DNA of 64,000 bases from Sulfitobacter sp. S190 (GCF_025141935.1 NZ_CP081120.1:620001-684000); one strand, 5' to 3'; shown: positions 25,792 to 35,407, counted from the first letter of the stretch. Numbers and translations: made by a program. Notes: a model not told the origin generated them from the sequence alone.

Positions 25792-26760
25792 ATGCGCGCC
25801 ATGCAAGTCACAGCCTACGACACGCCTCTTCAGATGGTGGACCTCGAGCGTCCTGTTCCGGGGGCCGGACAGGTGGTGGTGCGCGTCGCGACATGCGGGC
25901 TGAATTTCGGTGATTTGCTGATCATCAAAGGCACCTATCAGGAAAAGCCGCCACTGCCCTTCACGCTGGGTATGGAACTGGCAGGAACGGTTGTGGCCGT
26001 TGGTGATGGCGTGTCCAACCTGCGCGAAGGCCAGCGCATCGCGGCCTATACCGGATTTAACGGATTGGCGGAATTTGCGGCTATCCCTGCCGATGTCTGT
26101 GTCCCGATTCCGGACGAAATGCCGTTTGTCGATGCGGCGGCGTTCCTGATTGCCTACGGCACAAGCCATGTCGCGCTGGATTACAAGGCCGGGCTGAAAG
26201 CCTCAGAGCGGCTTTTGGTGCTGGGTGCGTCGGGTGGCGTAGGGCTCACGGCGGTAGAGCTGGGCAAGTTGATGGGCGCGGAAGTCATTGCCTGCGCCCG
26301 CGGTGCCGAGAAGCTGGAGATTTGTCGCCAGATGGGCGCGGATCATCTGATCAATTCCGAAACCGACGACATAAGGGCTATCGTCAAGGATCTGGGCGGT
26401 GCCGATGTGGTTTATGACCCGATCGGAGGCGACCAGTTCAAGGCAGCCCTGCGCGCGTGCAATGCAGAAGCGCGGCTTTTGCCGCTGGGCTTCGCGAGCG
26501 GCGAGGTCCCGCAGATCCCCGCGAACATCCTGCTGGTCAAGAACCTGACCGTTCTGGGCCTCTATTGGGGCGGCTACGCCAAGCTGCGCCCGTCGGTGCT
26601 GACGGACAGCTTCAAAACGCTTATCGACTGGTACGTGGCGGGCAAACTCAAACCCCACGTGAGCAACGTAATGAGCCTGTCGCAAGCGAATGAGGCGCTG
26701 GAGCTTTTGCGGACCCGCAAGGCTACGGGCAAGGTGGTGATCGAGGTCGCACAGTTCTAG
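25792..26760 (+). CDS. Zinc-free medium-chain alcohol dehydrogenase/quinone oxidoreductase family protein
   Basis: A 322-residue NADPH-dependent oxidoreductase. It has the GroES-like N-terminal half (FTLGMELAGTVVAVGDGV) and a Rossmann domain with LLVLGASGGVGLTAVELGKL near residue 145. It lacks the Cys/His zinc ligands of alcohol dehydrogenases, as quinone oxidoreductases do. Possible substrates are quinones or enoyl-type compounds. It sits downstream of cydAB but 82 bases away, and its stop overlaps the stop of the EamA gene on the other strand. The start could also be the second ATG at 25801. Confidence 0.85.
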   Translation: MRAMQVTAYDTPLQMVDLERPVPGAGQVVVRVATCGLNFGDLLIIKGTYQEKPPLPFTLGMELAGTVVAVGDGVSNLREGQRIAAYTGFNGLAEFAAIPADVCVPIPDEMPFVDAAAFLIAYGTSHVALDYKAGLKASERLLVLGASGGVGLTAVELGKLMGAEVIACARGAEKLEICRQMGADHLINSETDDIRAIVKDLGGADVVYDPIGGDQFKAALRACNAEARLLPLGFASGEVPQIPANILLVKNLTVLGLYWGGYAKLRPSVLTDSFKTLIDWYVAGKLKPHVSNVMSLSQANEALELLRTRKATGKVVIEVAQF

Positions 26761-27725
26761 CCGTTGCGGGCGACGGGGCGGCGGGCCTCGGTCCTTTCGC
26801 GGAAGAATACGAACAAACCCGACGCGATGATTAGTGCAATGCCGGTCCAGACTTCCCACGTGGGCAGATCGCCGAAAAAGAGATAGCCCCATAGAACCGC
26901 GAGCGGCAGACCGATGTATTCGAACGGGGCAACGGTGGCGGCGTCGGCAAGCCTGTAGGCCTGGCTCAGGCTATAGCCGATGAAGCCCCCGTTCACACCA
27001 AGCCCGATAAAGACCCACATGTCATCCGGGGTGGGCCATATCCACGCGCGCAGCAGGAACTGCAAGGTCGCGTTGCCGCCTTCGGGAGCAAACCGACCAT
27101 CCCCCGCGGCGAGGAAAAAAGCGACCGATACGACCAGAAAACTGACCTGAATATAGATCGCGAGCGCCGCCGCGGGCGCTTTTGCACCCAGACGGCGGGT
27201 CATCAGCTGGTTCAGAGCATAGGCCAGCGCCGCCAGTACGGGCAGCATCAGCACCACCCGCGAAACCATCAATGTGTCTTCCCCTTGCCAAGGGCGCTGC
27301 ATGATCAGGACACCGACAAACCCGATCACAACCGCGGTCAGGCGCACGGGGCCTACGCGTTCTCCCAGTATCGGGATCGACAGCAGGGTGATGAACAAGG
27401 GCGCGGCGAAAAACAACGCTGTCACGTCAGCCAGCGGCAGCACGCCGAGAGCGAGAAAGAAGGTCATGTTCGCCACGACAATAAGCAAGCCGCGCAACAG
27501 GTGCTGGAGTGGTACGTCGGTGCGCAGTGCCGCAAAGCCACCTTCGAACTGCAGGAAAACCAAGGAGAAAAGGAGCGCGATCGCCGAGCGGAGAAACACG
27601 ATCTGGTGAAGTGGATAGCCACCCGAAAGCTGCTTTATCAGCATATCGTTGATTGAAATGGCCAGAACGCCGAACAGTACGAAACCGATGGCCAGTCCGG
27701 CGCGATTGTGCTTGGCGTCTGTCAT
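26757..27725 (-). CDS. EamA/DMT-family exporter
   Basis: A 322-residue membrane protein with ten predicted spans arranged as two five-helix repeats, typical of RhaT/EamA transporters that export metabolites such as amino acids. The first repeat begins near GFVLFGVLAISINDMLI and ends near GFVGVLIMQRPW; the second begins near VVLMLPVLAALAYALNQL. The start at 27725 (MTDAKHNRAGLAIG) avoids a long non-hydrophobic leader. It is divergent from the ABC exporter. Substrate unknown. Confidence 0.87.
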   Translation of the reverse strand: MTDAKHNRAGLAIGFVLFGVLAISINDMLIKQLSGGYPLHQIVFLRSAIALLFSLVFLQFEGGFAALRTDVPLQHLLRGLLIVVANMTFFLALGVLPLADVTALFFAAPLFITLLSIPILGERVGPVRLTAVVIGFVGVLIMQRPWQGEDTLMVSRVVLMLPVLAALAYALNQLMTRRLGAKAPAAALAIYIQVSFLVVSVAFFLAAGDGRFAPEGGNATLQFLLRAWIWPTPDDMWVFIGLGVNGGFIGYSLSQAYRLADAATVAPFEYIGLPLAVLWGYLFFGDLPTWEVWTGIALIIASGLFVFFRERTEARRPVARNG

Positions 27726-27840
27726 GACGCACACCCTGTCGATGGGCGATGCATCTGTCCAGTAGCGACAGGTCCGCGCTGCCTCTTGTTGATCTCTTGC
27801 GTTCCGGTTTAGGTAAAGACAGCCCAGACCGGAGTCCGCC

Positions 27841-28773
27841 ATGCCCCCCATTCTCGACGTACAAGACCTGCGCAAATCCTATGCAGGGGGCTTTGAGGCG
27901 CTCAAGGACGTGAACCTCCAGATCGAGGCCGGTGAAATCATCGCGCTGCTCGGACCGAACGGGGCGGGCAAGACGACGTTGATTTCCACCATCTGCGGCA
28001 TCACCACCGCGACCTCGGGTAAAGTGACGGTTGGTGGGCACGACATCATCGAGGACTTCCGCGCCGCCCGTCAGATGATCGGCCTTGTGCCGCAGGAAAT
28101 AAATCTCGAACCGTTCGAAAAGGTGCGCAACACGGTCACGTTCTCGCGCGGATTGTTCGGCAAACCGTCCGATCCTGCCGTGATCGAGCGTATTCTGAGA
28201 CAATTGTCTCTATGGGACAAACGCGACAGTCAAATTCGCGAGCTGTCGGGCGGGATGAAGCGCCGTGTGCTGATCGCAAAGGCGTTGGCGCATGATCCGA
28301 GGGTTCTGTTTCTGGATGAGCCGACAGCGGGCGTTGACGTAGAGCTGCGCAAGGACATGTGGGACATCGTGGCGGATCTCAAGCAGGATGGAGTTACGAT
28401 TATCCTGACCACACATTACATCGAAGAGGCCGAAGCCATTGCCGACCGGATCGGTGTGATCGCCGCAGGTGAGATACTGCTGGTCGAGGAAAAAGACACG
28501 CTGATGGCGCGCATGGGCAAGAAAGAGCTCGAGGTCCAATTGACCGGGCCCATTGATGCATTGCCCGTAAGTCTGGTGTCGCCGGATGTCCGGCTTACCG
28601 ATGCAGGCGACGCGTTGATCTATACCTACGATACCAAGAGCGAGCGCACCGGCATCACCAAGCTCTTGTCAGAAGTCGCGGCGGCGGGGCTCGTGTTACG
28701 CGATGTTGTCACGCGGCAATCCAGTCTCGAAGACATTTTTGTCGACCTCGTTCACAAGGAGGATGCGGCATGA
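27841..28773 (+). CDS. ABC-2 type exporter ATP-binding protein
   Basis: A 310-residue ATPase with Walker [13 protein letters not shown] (near residue 39), Q-loop LVPQE, signature LSGGMKRR, Walker [13 protein letters not shown] and an H-loop TTHYIEEAE. The C-terminal extension is common in YadG/NodI-type ATPases. It overlaps the permease gene by four bases (ATGA), forming a two-gene exporter. Candidate cargo includes polysaccharides, lipids or drugs; nothing nearby defines it. Confidence 0.92.
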   Translation: MPPILDVQDLRKSYAGGFEALKDVNLQIEAGEIIALLGPNGAGKTTLISTICGITTATSGKVTVGGHDIIEDFRAARQMIGLVPQEINLEPFEKVRNTVTFSRGLFGKPSDPAVIERILRQLSLWDKRDSQIRELSGGMKRRVLIAKALAHDPRVLFLDEPTAGVDVELRKDMWDIVADLKQDGVTIILTTHYIEEAEAIADRIGVIAAGEILLVEEKDTLMARMGKKELEVQLTGPIDALPVSLVSPDVRLTDAGDALIYTYDTKSERTGITKLLSEVAAAGLVLRDVVTRQSSLEDIFVDLVHKEDAA

Positions 28774-29531
28774 ACTGGACCGCCGTAAAATCGATATACG
28801 TCTTTGAAATGGCACGTTTCTTTCGCACGATTGCGCAAAGCTTCATTTCGCCGGTTCTGTCCACGTCACTTTATTTTGTCGTCTTCGGCGCGGCAATCGG
28901 CAGCCGTATCGACGAGGTCGAGGGAGTGAGCTACGGCGCATTCATCGTGCCGGGCCTCATCATGCTGAGCGTCATCACCCAAGCAATTTCGAACGCAAGT
29001 TTCGGGATATATTTCCCTAAATTCATCGGCACAATTTTCGAGCTCCTCTCCGCGCCGGTCAATTTCCTTGAAATCGTTATGGGCTACGTCGGGGCGGCTG
29101 CGACCAAGGCCTTATTCATCGGTGTCATCATCCTTGCGACCGCATTTTTATTCGTGGACATCACCATTGCCCATCCGGTCGCAATGGTCTGTTTTCTGGT
29201 CCTGACCTGCATCAGCTTTTCCCTCATGGGGTTCATCATCGGCATCTGGGCCGGCAATTTCGAGCAGCTTCAACTGGTGCCCTTGCTGATCGTCACGCCG
29301 TTGGTTTTTCTGGGCGGGTCGTTCTACTCGATCTCGATGCTGCCACCGGTGTGGCAAGTGATCTCGCATTTTAATCCGGTCGTGTACCTGATTTCCGGTT
29401 TCCGCTGGTCGTTTTTCGGCACCGCTGACGTGCATATCGGTCTGAGCCTTCTGGCGATTGCGGCGTTTACGTCGCTGTGCCTTGGTGTCATCTGGTGGAT
29501 ATTCAAGACGGGCTGGCGCATCCGCCAGTAA
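28770..29531 (+). CDS. ABC-2 type exporter permease
   Basis: A 253-residue membrane protein with six hydrophobic segments and the ABC-2 family loop [18 protein letters not shown] followed by [14 protein letters not shown]. It is the partner of the upstream ATPase; the two would form a homodimeric-permease exporter of the YadH/NodJ class. Its start [17 protein letters not shown] overlaps the ATPase stop. The substrate cannot be read from the sequence. Confidence 0.92.
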   Translation: MNWTAVKSIYVFEMARFFRTIAQSFISPVLSTSLYFVVFGAAIGSRIDEVEGVSYGAFIVPGLIMLSVITQAISNASFGIYFPKFIGTIFELLSAPVNFLEIVMGYVGAAATKALFIGVIILATAFLFVDITIAHPVAMVCFLVLTCISFSLMGFIIGIWAGNFEQLQLVPLLIVTPLVFLGGSFYSISMLPPVWQVISHFNPVVYLISGFRWSFFGTADVHIGLSLLAIAAFTSLCLGVIWWIFKTGWRIRQ

Positions 29532-29582
29532 TCTTTGCGCGCCGCCTTGTTGCCCTGCGCCCCGCGTTCTACATAGGAGGCC

Positions 29583-30380
29583 ATGAAACAATGGCTTCCC
29601 TTCACCAAAAAAGAACCCACCGTCGCCGTCATCAGATTGTCGGGCATGATCGCGAGCACCGCACGCGGTGGACTGAACGATGCCACAATGGGACCGGTCA
29701 TCGAAAAGGCCTTTCGCAAGGGCAAACCGGTCGCAGTAGCGCTTGAGGTGAATTCGCCGGGCGGCAGTCCGGTGCAATCGTCCCTGATCGGCGCACGTAT
29801 CCGGCGCCTGTCGGAAGAAAAGGACATTCCCGTCATCGCATTTGTCGAGGATGTCGCCGCGTCCGGAGGCTACTGGCTGGCGGCGGCTGCGGACGAAATC
29901 TATGCTGATCCCTCGTCTGTCGTCGGATCGATCGGGGTCATTTCGGCGGGCTTTGGGCTGCACGAGCTGCTGCAGCGCAACGGCGTGGAGCGGCGGGTTT
30001 ATACCGCCGGCAATTCGAAATCCATGCTCGACCCGTTCAAGCCGGAAAAGGAAGAAGACGTCGAGCGGCTCAAAGAGCTCTTGGAAGATATCCACGTCAA
30101 CTTCAAAGACCATGTAAGCAGCCGTCGTGAAGGAAAGCTCGCGCAAGACCGCGATCTGTTCACCGGTGAAATATGGCTTGCCCGCAAGGCGATAGAAGTG
30201 GGTCTGATTGATGCAATCGGCCACCTCAAACCTGTTTTGCAAGAACGGTTCGGCGAGAAGGTCCAGTTGCGCCGCTATGGCGCAAAGAAGGGATTGTTGA
30301 ACAGGTTCGGGGCGCAACTGGTGACAGACGCCGCTACCGGCATCGAGGAGCGCGCGCAATTCGCGCGGTTCGGTCTTTAG
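29583..30380 (+). CDS. S49-family serine peptidase (SppA/SohB-like)
   Basis: A 265-residue peptidase. The catalytic Ser is in DVAASGGYWLAAAADEI (near residue 98) and the general-base Lys probably in YTAGNSKSMLDPF. GSIGVISAGFGL is also conserved. It has no obvious signal or membrane span, so it may act at the cytoplasmic face, unlike typical SppA. The single S49 domain fits short bacterial forms. AGGAGG lies five bases before its ATG. A tiny membrane zinc-ribbon gene starts one base after its stop. Confidence 0.9.
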   Translation: MKQWLPFTKKEPTVAVIRLSGMIASTARGGLNDATMGPVIEKAFRKGKPVAVALEVNSPGGSPVQSSLIGARIRRLSEEKDIPVIAFVEDVAASGGYWLAAAADEIYADPSSVVGSIGVISAGFGLHELLQRNGVERRVYTAGNSKSMLDPFKPEKEEDVERLKELLEDIHVNFKDHVSSRREGKLAQDRDLFTGEIWLARKAIEVGLIDAIGHLKPVLQERFGEKVQLRRYGAKKGLLNRFGAQLVTDAATGIEERAQFARFGL

Positions 30381-30381
30381 C

Positions 30382-30549
30382 ATGATATTGAAGATCGTCG
30401 CGCTATTTCTGGTATTCATCGGCGTGTTGGGCTGGTTCGGTAAAATGCACTGGATCGGTGGCAAGGCGCTGACGCAGAAGAAATGCCGGAATTGCGGACG
30501 CTACCGCATTGGCAAAGGCCCGTGCGGCTGTGGAGGAAGACGCGGATGA
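30382..30549 (+). CDS. 55-residue membrane-anchored zinc-ribbon protein
   Basis: A small reading frame: one N-terminal membrane span (MILKIVALFLVFIGVLGWF), then a basic tail with a four-Cys knuckle, CRNCGRYRIG then CGCG. The tail thus looks like a short zinc ribbon. It is packed between the S49 peptidase (one-base gap) and the Ca2+/Na+ exchanger (ATGA overlap at 30546-30549), which argues for a translated gene. Not recognised as a named family; it may help the peptidase or exchanger. Confidence 0.65.
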   Translation: MILKIVALFLVFIGVLGWFGKMHWIGGKALTQKKCRNCGRYRIGKGPCGCGGRRG

Positions 30550-31505
30550 TCATGCCATGGCTGCTGTCGGGCTTGGGCCTGATTATCCTGCTGCTTGCGG
30601 GTGACGCGCTGGTCAAAGGGGCGGTGAACCTGTCCTTGCGCGTCGGGGTGCCTGCCCTGATTGTCAGTTTGACTGTGGTTGCTTTCGGAACGTCGGCACC
30701 TGAACTCCTCATCGCGATCAAGGCCGTGCTCGATGATGTGCCGGGCATCGCGGTGGGCAATGTTGTGGGGTCCAATACAGCGAATGTGTTGCTGGTTCTG
30801 GGTATTCCGGCGCTGCTGGCGACCATGCATACATCCGAATGCAATACCCGCAAATCCTACAATCACATGCTTGCCGCGTCGGCGTTGTTCATCCTTCTCG
30901 CCTTCCGGGGCGTGTTTGACTGGATCGCCGGGGTCATCCTGCTGGCGGCGCTGGCCGCAATGTTGTTTGACGCCGCTCGTCAAGCGCAGTCGCATAGGAA
31001 AAACGATCAGGGCTGCGCCGCGGATGAAGAAGATGTCGAAGGGCTTGATCCCAATCTGCCCGGTTGGCGGATCGCCGTCTATCTGGTGCTGGGCCTTGTC
31101 GGGTTGCCGCTCGGTGCGTCCTTGCTCGTGGACAACGCGACCATCATCGCCAAGGCGTACGGGGTCAGCGATACGGTTATCGGCCTGACGCTGGTGGCGA
31201 TCGGGACGTCACTGCCCGAACTGGCAACCACCGTCATGGCGGCATTGCGGCGTCAGGCGGATGTGGCACTGGGCAACGTCATCGGGTCGAACATGTTCAA
31301 CCTTCTGGGCATCATCGGGGTTGCCAGTCTCGTCAGCCCGATTGCGGTCGCTCAGGAATTCCTCGATTTTGACTTGTGGGTCATGCTTGGTGCGTCCTTG
31401 TTGCTGATCCCGTTCGTCTACATGCGCAAAAATATCACCCGCCTCTGGGGTGTCATCCTGAGTGCCCTATATGCAGGGTATCTGATTATCGTACTGGTTG
31501 GCTAA
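30546..31505 (+). CDS. Calcium/sodium antiporter (CaCA family, YrbG-like)
   Basis: A 319-residue exchanger with two homologous five-helix halves, each carrying the alpha-repeat. The first is GTSAPELLIAIKAV followed by VGNVVGSNTANVLLVLG; the second is GTSLPELATTVMAA followed by LGNVIGSNMFNLLGIIG. The Glu residues in SAPEL and SLPEL coordinate the cation. It moves Ca2+ out against Na+ or protons. Its start overlaps the zinc-ribbon gene. The acidic loop DEEDVEGLDPN between the halves is typical. Confidence 0.93.
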   Translation: MIMPWLLSGLGLIILLLAGDALVKGAVNLSLRVGVPALIVSLTVVAFGTSAPELLIAIKAVLDDVPGIAVGNVVGSNTANVLLVLGIPALLATMHTSECNTRKSYNHMLAASALFILLAFRGVFDWIAGVILLAALAAMLFDAARQAQSHRKNDQGCAADEEDVEGLDPNLPGWRIAVYLVLGLVGLPLGASLLVDNATIIAKAYGVSDTVIGLTLVAIGTSLPELATTVMAALRRQADVALGNVIGSNMFNLLGIIGVASLVSPIAVAQEFLDFDLWVMLGASLLLIPFVYMRKNITRLWGVILSALYAGYLIIVLVG

Positions 31506-31514
31506 GAGGGTCAC

Positions 31515-32294
31515 ATGAAGAATGCATTGGTTACGGGCGCGGGCAAACGGCTCGGCGCGGCGATGGCGCTGTATCTGGGGCAGCGGGGCTACAACGTGGC
31601 AGTGCATTACGCCAGTTCTAGCGATGGCGCGGAGGAAGTGGCAAGCCAGGTGCGCGAGGCCGGACAGAGTGCTGTCACCTTACAGGCTGACCTGCTGGAC
31701 GATGATGCCACTACCGGCCTGTTGCCAAAGGCCGCAGAAGCTCTGGGCGGGCCCATCACCTGTCTGGTCAATAACGCATCGATCTTTGAATACGACACAA
31801 TCGACAGCGCAACGCAGGAGAGTTGGGATCGACACATCGGGTCCAATTTGCGCGCGCCCTTTCTTTTGACGCAACAGATGGCAAAACAGGAGCTCGCACC
31901 CCTGCAAGACGGGAACGGCGAACCCGTTGCCGCGGGGCTTATCGTCAACATGCTGGACCAGCGCGTGCGCAAACTGACGCCGGAATTCATGACCTATACG
32001 ATCGCGAAAATGGGTTTGTGGGCCTTAACTCAGACGAGTGCGCAGGCGCTCGCTCAATTTATACGGGTAAATGCCATTGGTCCGGGCCCTACGTTGCAGG
32101 GCGGGCGCCAGTCTAGCGCCCATTTTGAGAAGCAGCGGGCAAGTACAATTCTGGGCCGGGGGGCCAATCCTTCGGACATTACTGCGGCACTGGGATATTT
32201 CGTTGATGCACCCGCAGTCACAGGCCAATTGCTGTGTATCGACGGGGGTCAGCATCTCGCATGGCAGACGCCGGACGTGATCGGTGTCGAATGA
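31515..32294 (+). CDS. Short-chain dehydrogenase/reductase, FolM/pteridine-reductase-like
   Basis: A 259-residue SDR with an NADP-type glycine motif TGAGKRLGAAMAL. The TGxxxRxG pattern, with Arg after the second variable residue, marks the pteridine reductase/FolM group. NNASIFEY and the catalytic YTIAK follow. FolM reduces dihydromonapterin or dihydrofolate. The start at 31515 follows AAGAGGGTC. It is the last gene before an AT-rich 286-base gap. The substrate remains inferred. Confidence 0.85.
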   Translation: MKNALVTGAGKRLGAAMALYLGQRGYNVAVHYASSSDGAEEVASQVREAGQSAVTLQADLLDDDATTGLLPKAAEALGGPITCLVNNASIFEYDTIDSATQESWDRHIGSNLRAPFLLTQQMAKQELAPLQDGNGEPVAAGLIVNMLDQRVRKLTPEFMTYTIAKMGLWALTQTSAQALAQFIRVNAIGPGPTLQGGRQSSAHFEKQRASTILGRGANPSDITAALGYFVDAPAVTGQLLCIDGGQHLAWQTPDVIGVE

Positions 32295-32580
32295 CTTAAA
32301 CACACACGGAATTTGGCATCGGGCCCAAAAAGCGATTATGTGAAATTGTGTCATAATTTCAGGCCATTATTTATAATCGGGTAAAGATGAAAAAATATAG
32401 TGAATGAAAACAACGCGCTATAAAGCTGCCTAAATATTAGGCGATTCAGCGAAGCGCCCTGTTTACAAGGGTAAATTTCTATTCGCGAAGAGTTATAGGC
32501 AGACTTATCCACAGCTTTCGTGGACAGAATACTTGTTGATACTACCCCCGAAACATGAAGCACGGACAGAATCGCGTCGG
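32295..32580. other. AT-rich 286-base gap with a consensus DnaA box and several inverted repeats
   Basis: No gene was found. This stretch is clearly richer in A/T than its surroundings. It holds a consensus DnaA box TTATCCACA (32505-32513) and three inverted repeats: GAAATT/AATTTC (32342-32360), GCCTAA-ATA-TTAGGC (32428-32442) and TTTAC/GTAAA (32462-32475). It is upstream of uvrC. It could be an origin-like or DnaA-titrating site, or only a promoter region; a single box is weak evidence for an origin. Confidence 0.5.
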
Positions 32581-34446
32581 ATGAGCAATGCAGAGCAAAA
32601 AATCGAAACGGGTCATAGGGTTATTCAGGGATACCTGAAGACGCTGGACACGTCCCCGGGGGTTTACCGGATGCTCGATAGCGAGAGCCGCGTGCTTTAT
32701 GTGGGCAAGGCGCGCAACCTAAAGGCGAGAGTCAGCAACTATGCACGCCCCAGTGGGCACTCTGCCCGTATTGCGCGCATGATCAACAACACCGCTTCGA
32801 TGATGTTTCTGACGACACGGACCGAAACAGAGGCGCTCTTGCTTGAGCAAAATCTGATTAAACAGCTCAAGCCGAAGTTCAACGTGCTGCTGCGCGATGA
32901 CAAGAGCTTTCCCAATATTCTGGTGACCGCCGAGCACGAGTTCCCGCAGATCAAAAAGCATCGGGGCGCGAAGAAGGAAAAGGGCAGCTACTACGGCCCC
33001 TTTGCCAGCGCCGGGGCGGTGAACCGCACCCTCAACCAGTTGCAGCGAGTGTTCTTGCTGCGGGACTGTTCCAAAGCGCAATTCGACAGCCGCACGCGCC
33101 CGTGCCTTCAGTACCAGATCAAGCGGTGCTCGGCCCCCTGTGTCGGTAAGATCAGCGCGGCCGACTACGCCCAGACCGTGCGCGATGCGCAGAAGTTTCT
33201 ATCGGGGAAAACGACCGACATTCAGGGACGGCTGGCCAAGGACATGGCGCAGGCCTCCGAAGATATGGAATTCGAACGTGCCGCCGCTCTTCGGGATCGG
33301 ATCAAGGCGCTGACTCAGGTTCAGACGGCGCAGGGCATCAACCCCAAGACGGTCACTGAGGCCGATATCATCGCGCTGCATATGCAGGACGGGCAGGCCT
33401 GTGTGCAGGTGTTCTTCATCCGCTCCGGTCAGAACTGGGGCAACCACGATTATTATCCGCGCGTCGGGGACGACGTGGATGCAGCCGAAGTGTTGGAGGC
33501 CTTTGTCGGGCAATTCTACGATACCCGCGAACCGCCCCGCCAGTTGCTGCTGAGTAACGCATTGGAAAACATGGATCTGATGGCCGACGCTTTGTCCGGC
33601 AAGATTGACCGCAAGGTCGAACTGCTTGTTCCGCAAAGGGGAGAAAAGGCCGAACTGATCGACAGCGCATTGCGAAATGCGCGAGAAAGTCTCGCCCGGA
33701 AAATGGCAGAGAGCGCGACGCAGGCCAAACTGCTGCGCGGCTTGGTCGAGGCATTCGATCTGCCCAAGCTACCTGACCGGATCGAGGTCTACGACAACTC
33801 CCATATTCAGGGCAGTTTTGCCGTTGGCGCGATGGTTGTCGCCGGACCCGAAGGCATGATGAAAAACCAGTATCGCAAATTCAACATTCGCGGCGATGAC
33901 CTGACCCCCGGCGACGATTTCGGCATGATGAAAGAAGTGCTGACGCGCCGCTTCAAACGGCTGATCAAGGAGGACCCCGACAGGACCGGTGGCATGTGGC
34001 CCGATTTGCTTTTGATCGATGGTGGCGCAGGGCAGGTCAGCGCGGTGCGTCAGATCATGCAGGAATATGGCGTAGAGGATATACCGATGGTCGGTGTGGC
34101 CAAGGGTCTGGACCGTGACGCGGGTAAAGAGGAGTTCCACCGGACGGGCAAGGCGGTTAAGGCCTTGCGGCACAATGATCCCGTCCTGTACTTCATCCAG
34201 CGCATGCGGGACGAGGCCCACCGTTTCGCCATCGGGACGCACCGCGCAAAGCGCGCCAAGGCGGTGGGTGCCACGCCGTTGGACGATGTGCCGGGCGTGG
34301 GTGCCGCGCGCAAAAGGGCCTTATTGGCGCATTTCGGGTCTGCCAAGGCGGTGGGGCGCGCAAACCTGTCTGATCTCAAGGCTGTGGATGGTGTGTCCGA
34401 TGCGCTCGCCGAAACGATCTATGCCTATTTCCATGAGCGGGGCTAG
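32581..34446 (+). CDS. uvrC: Excinuclease ABC subunit C
   Basis: A 621-residue nuclease of nucleotide excision repair that makes both incisions around UvrB-bound lesions. Domain order: GIY-YIG nuclease near residues 20-100 (TSPGVYRMLDSESRVLYVGK), Cys region (CLQYQIKRCSAPC), UVR helix pair (DMEFERAAALRDRIKAL), RNase H-like nuclease (IEVYDNSHIQGS, then LLLIDGGAGQ) and a C-terminal helix-hairpin-helix (DDVPGVGAARKRALLAHFG). The ATG at 32581 is preferred over an upstream in-frame start in the AT-rich gap. I did not find a clear SOS box. Confidence 0.96.
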   Translation: MSNAEQKIETGHRVIQGYLKTLDTSPGVYRMLDSESRVLYVGKARNLKARVSNYARPSGHSARIARMINNTASMMFLTTRTETEALLLEQNLIKQLKPKFNVLLRDDKSFPNILVTAEHEFPQIKKHRGAKKEKGSYYGPFASAGAVNRTLNQLQRVFLLRDCSKAQFDSRTRPCLQYQIKRCSAPCVGKISAADYAQTVRDAQKFLSGKTTDIQGRLAKDMAQASEDMEFERAAALRDRIKALTQVQTAQGINPKTVTEADIIALHMQDGQACVQVFFIRSGQNWGNHDYYPRVGDDVDAAEVLEAFVGQFYDTREPPRQLLLSNALENMDLMADALSGKIDRKVELLVPQRGEKAELIDSALRNARESLARKMAESATQAKLLRGLVEAFDLPKLPDRIEVYDNSHIQGSFAVGAMVVAGPEGMMKNQYRKFNIRGDDLTPGDDFGMMKEVLTRRFKRLIKEDPDRTGGMWPDLLLIDGGAGQVSAVRQIMQEYGVEDIPMVGVAKGLDRDAGKEEFHRTGKAVKALRHNDPVLYFIQRMRDEAHRFAIGTHRAKRAKAVGATPLDDVPGVGAARKRALLAHFGSAKAVGRANLSDLKAVDGVSDALAETIYAYFHERG

Positions 34447-34495
34447 TGCCGCATCGGTGCTTTTCCTCTCCATTTGGCAGGTATAAGGTGGCGCC

Positions 34496-35161
34496 ATGAA
34501 GTGGAATATTCCCAACATTCTAACAGTGTTGCGTTTGCTGGCGGCGCCGGCCGTGGCAGTGATGTTCTTGTATTTCACGCGGCCCTATGCGGATTGGTTT
34601 GCGCTGCTGCTCTTTGTCAGCGCGGCGGTCACGGACTGGTTCGATGGTTATCTTGCCCGCGCGTGGAAGCAGGAAACTAAAATCGGCACCATGCTCGACC
34701 CCATCGCGGACAAGGCGATGGTCGTGATCGCGCTGATGGTGATTATCGGGTTTTCCAGCTGGTCTCCGTGGCTGGTGCTGCCCGCGACCGTCATTCTGTT
34801 TCGCGAAGTTTTTGTGTCCGGGCTGCGCGAATATCTGGGTGACACGGCGGGGACGCTGAAGGTCACGAAACTCGCAAAATGGAAGACGACCTTCCAGATG
34901 ACCGCCATCGCGGTCCTGTTCGCCCAAGGCGTGTTTGAACATTATCTCGGGATGAGCGTCTTTGGCATGGACAACGCGATGGTCCAAGCCATCCTGAATG
35001 GCGAGGAAGAAGACGTGCTCGGTCTTGGCTGGAAGCTGTTCGGCATGGAATGGACCGGTCGGGCAGGGCTCTGGCTGCTGTGGATCGCCGCGGCTTTGAC
35101 GGCGATCACGGGGTGGGACTATTTCCGCAAATCCGTTCCTTATCTCAAGGAGACATCGTAA
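34496..35161 (+). CDS. pgsA: CDP-diacylglycerol-glycerol-3-phosphate 3-phosphatidyltransferase
   Basis: A 221-residue inner-membrane enzyme making phosphatidylglycerol phosphate, the first committed step to PG and cardiolipin. The CDP-alcohol phosphotransferase motif DGx2ARx8Gx3Dx3D is complete (DGYLARAWKQ, then GTMLDPIADKAM). Several membrane spans surround it. It lies 49 bases after uvrC, a common linkage, and its stop overlaps the moaD start (TAATG). All catalytic Asp residues are present. Confidence 0.95.
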   Translation: MKWNIPNILTVLRLLAAPAVAVMFLYFTRPYADWFALLLFVSAAVTDWFDGYLARAWKQETKIGTMLDPIADKAMVVIALMVIIGFSSWSPWLVLPATVILFREVFVSGLREYLGDTAGTLKVTKLAKWKTTFQMTAIAVLFAQGVFEHYLGMSVFGMDNAMVQAILNGEEEDVLGLGWKLFGMEWTGRAGLWLLWIAAALTAITGWDYFRKSVPYLKETS

Positions 35162-35406
35162 TGGACGTGCTCTATTTTGCGTGGGTGCGCGAACGCATCG
35201 GACTGCCGCGCGAACGCGTAGAAAGCGAGGCCACCACCGTGCGCGACCTCGTCACTGAGCTTTCGGCGCGCGAAGAACGCTATGCTGCTGCTTTCAGTGA
35301 CATATCGGCCTTGCGGGTTGCGCTTGATCAGGAACTGTCGGATTTCGATGCGCCGCTGGATGGTGTTCGGGAGGTTGCGTTTTTCCCCCCCATGACGGGC
35401 GGCTGA
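35161..35406 (+). CDS. moaD: Molybdopterin synthase small subunit
   Basis: An 81-residue ubiquitin-like sulfur carrier ending in the required Gly-Gly (FFPPMTGG). Its C-terminus is converted to a thiocarboxylate and supplies sulfur to make molybdopterin. The N-terminus VLYFAWVRERIGLPRE is typical. It begins on the last base of pgsA and ends two bases before moaE, so the two synthase subunits are co-transcribed. Confidence 0.94.
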   Translation: MDVLYFAWVRERIGLPRERVESEATTVRDLVTELSAREERYAAAFSDISALRVALDQELSDFDAPLDGVREVAFFPPMTGG

Positions 35407-35407
35407 T

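Noticed and set aside
29148..30464. 438-residue antisense open frame over the ABC permease and S49 peptidase genes
   Set aside because: It spans two well-supported genes on the other strand and shows no recognisable domain or signal.
32341..32475. The inverted repeats in the AT-rich gap as an attachment site or mobile-element end
   Set aside because: The arms are only five or six bases, and no integrase, transposase or direct repeat accompanies them.
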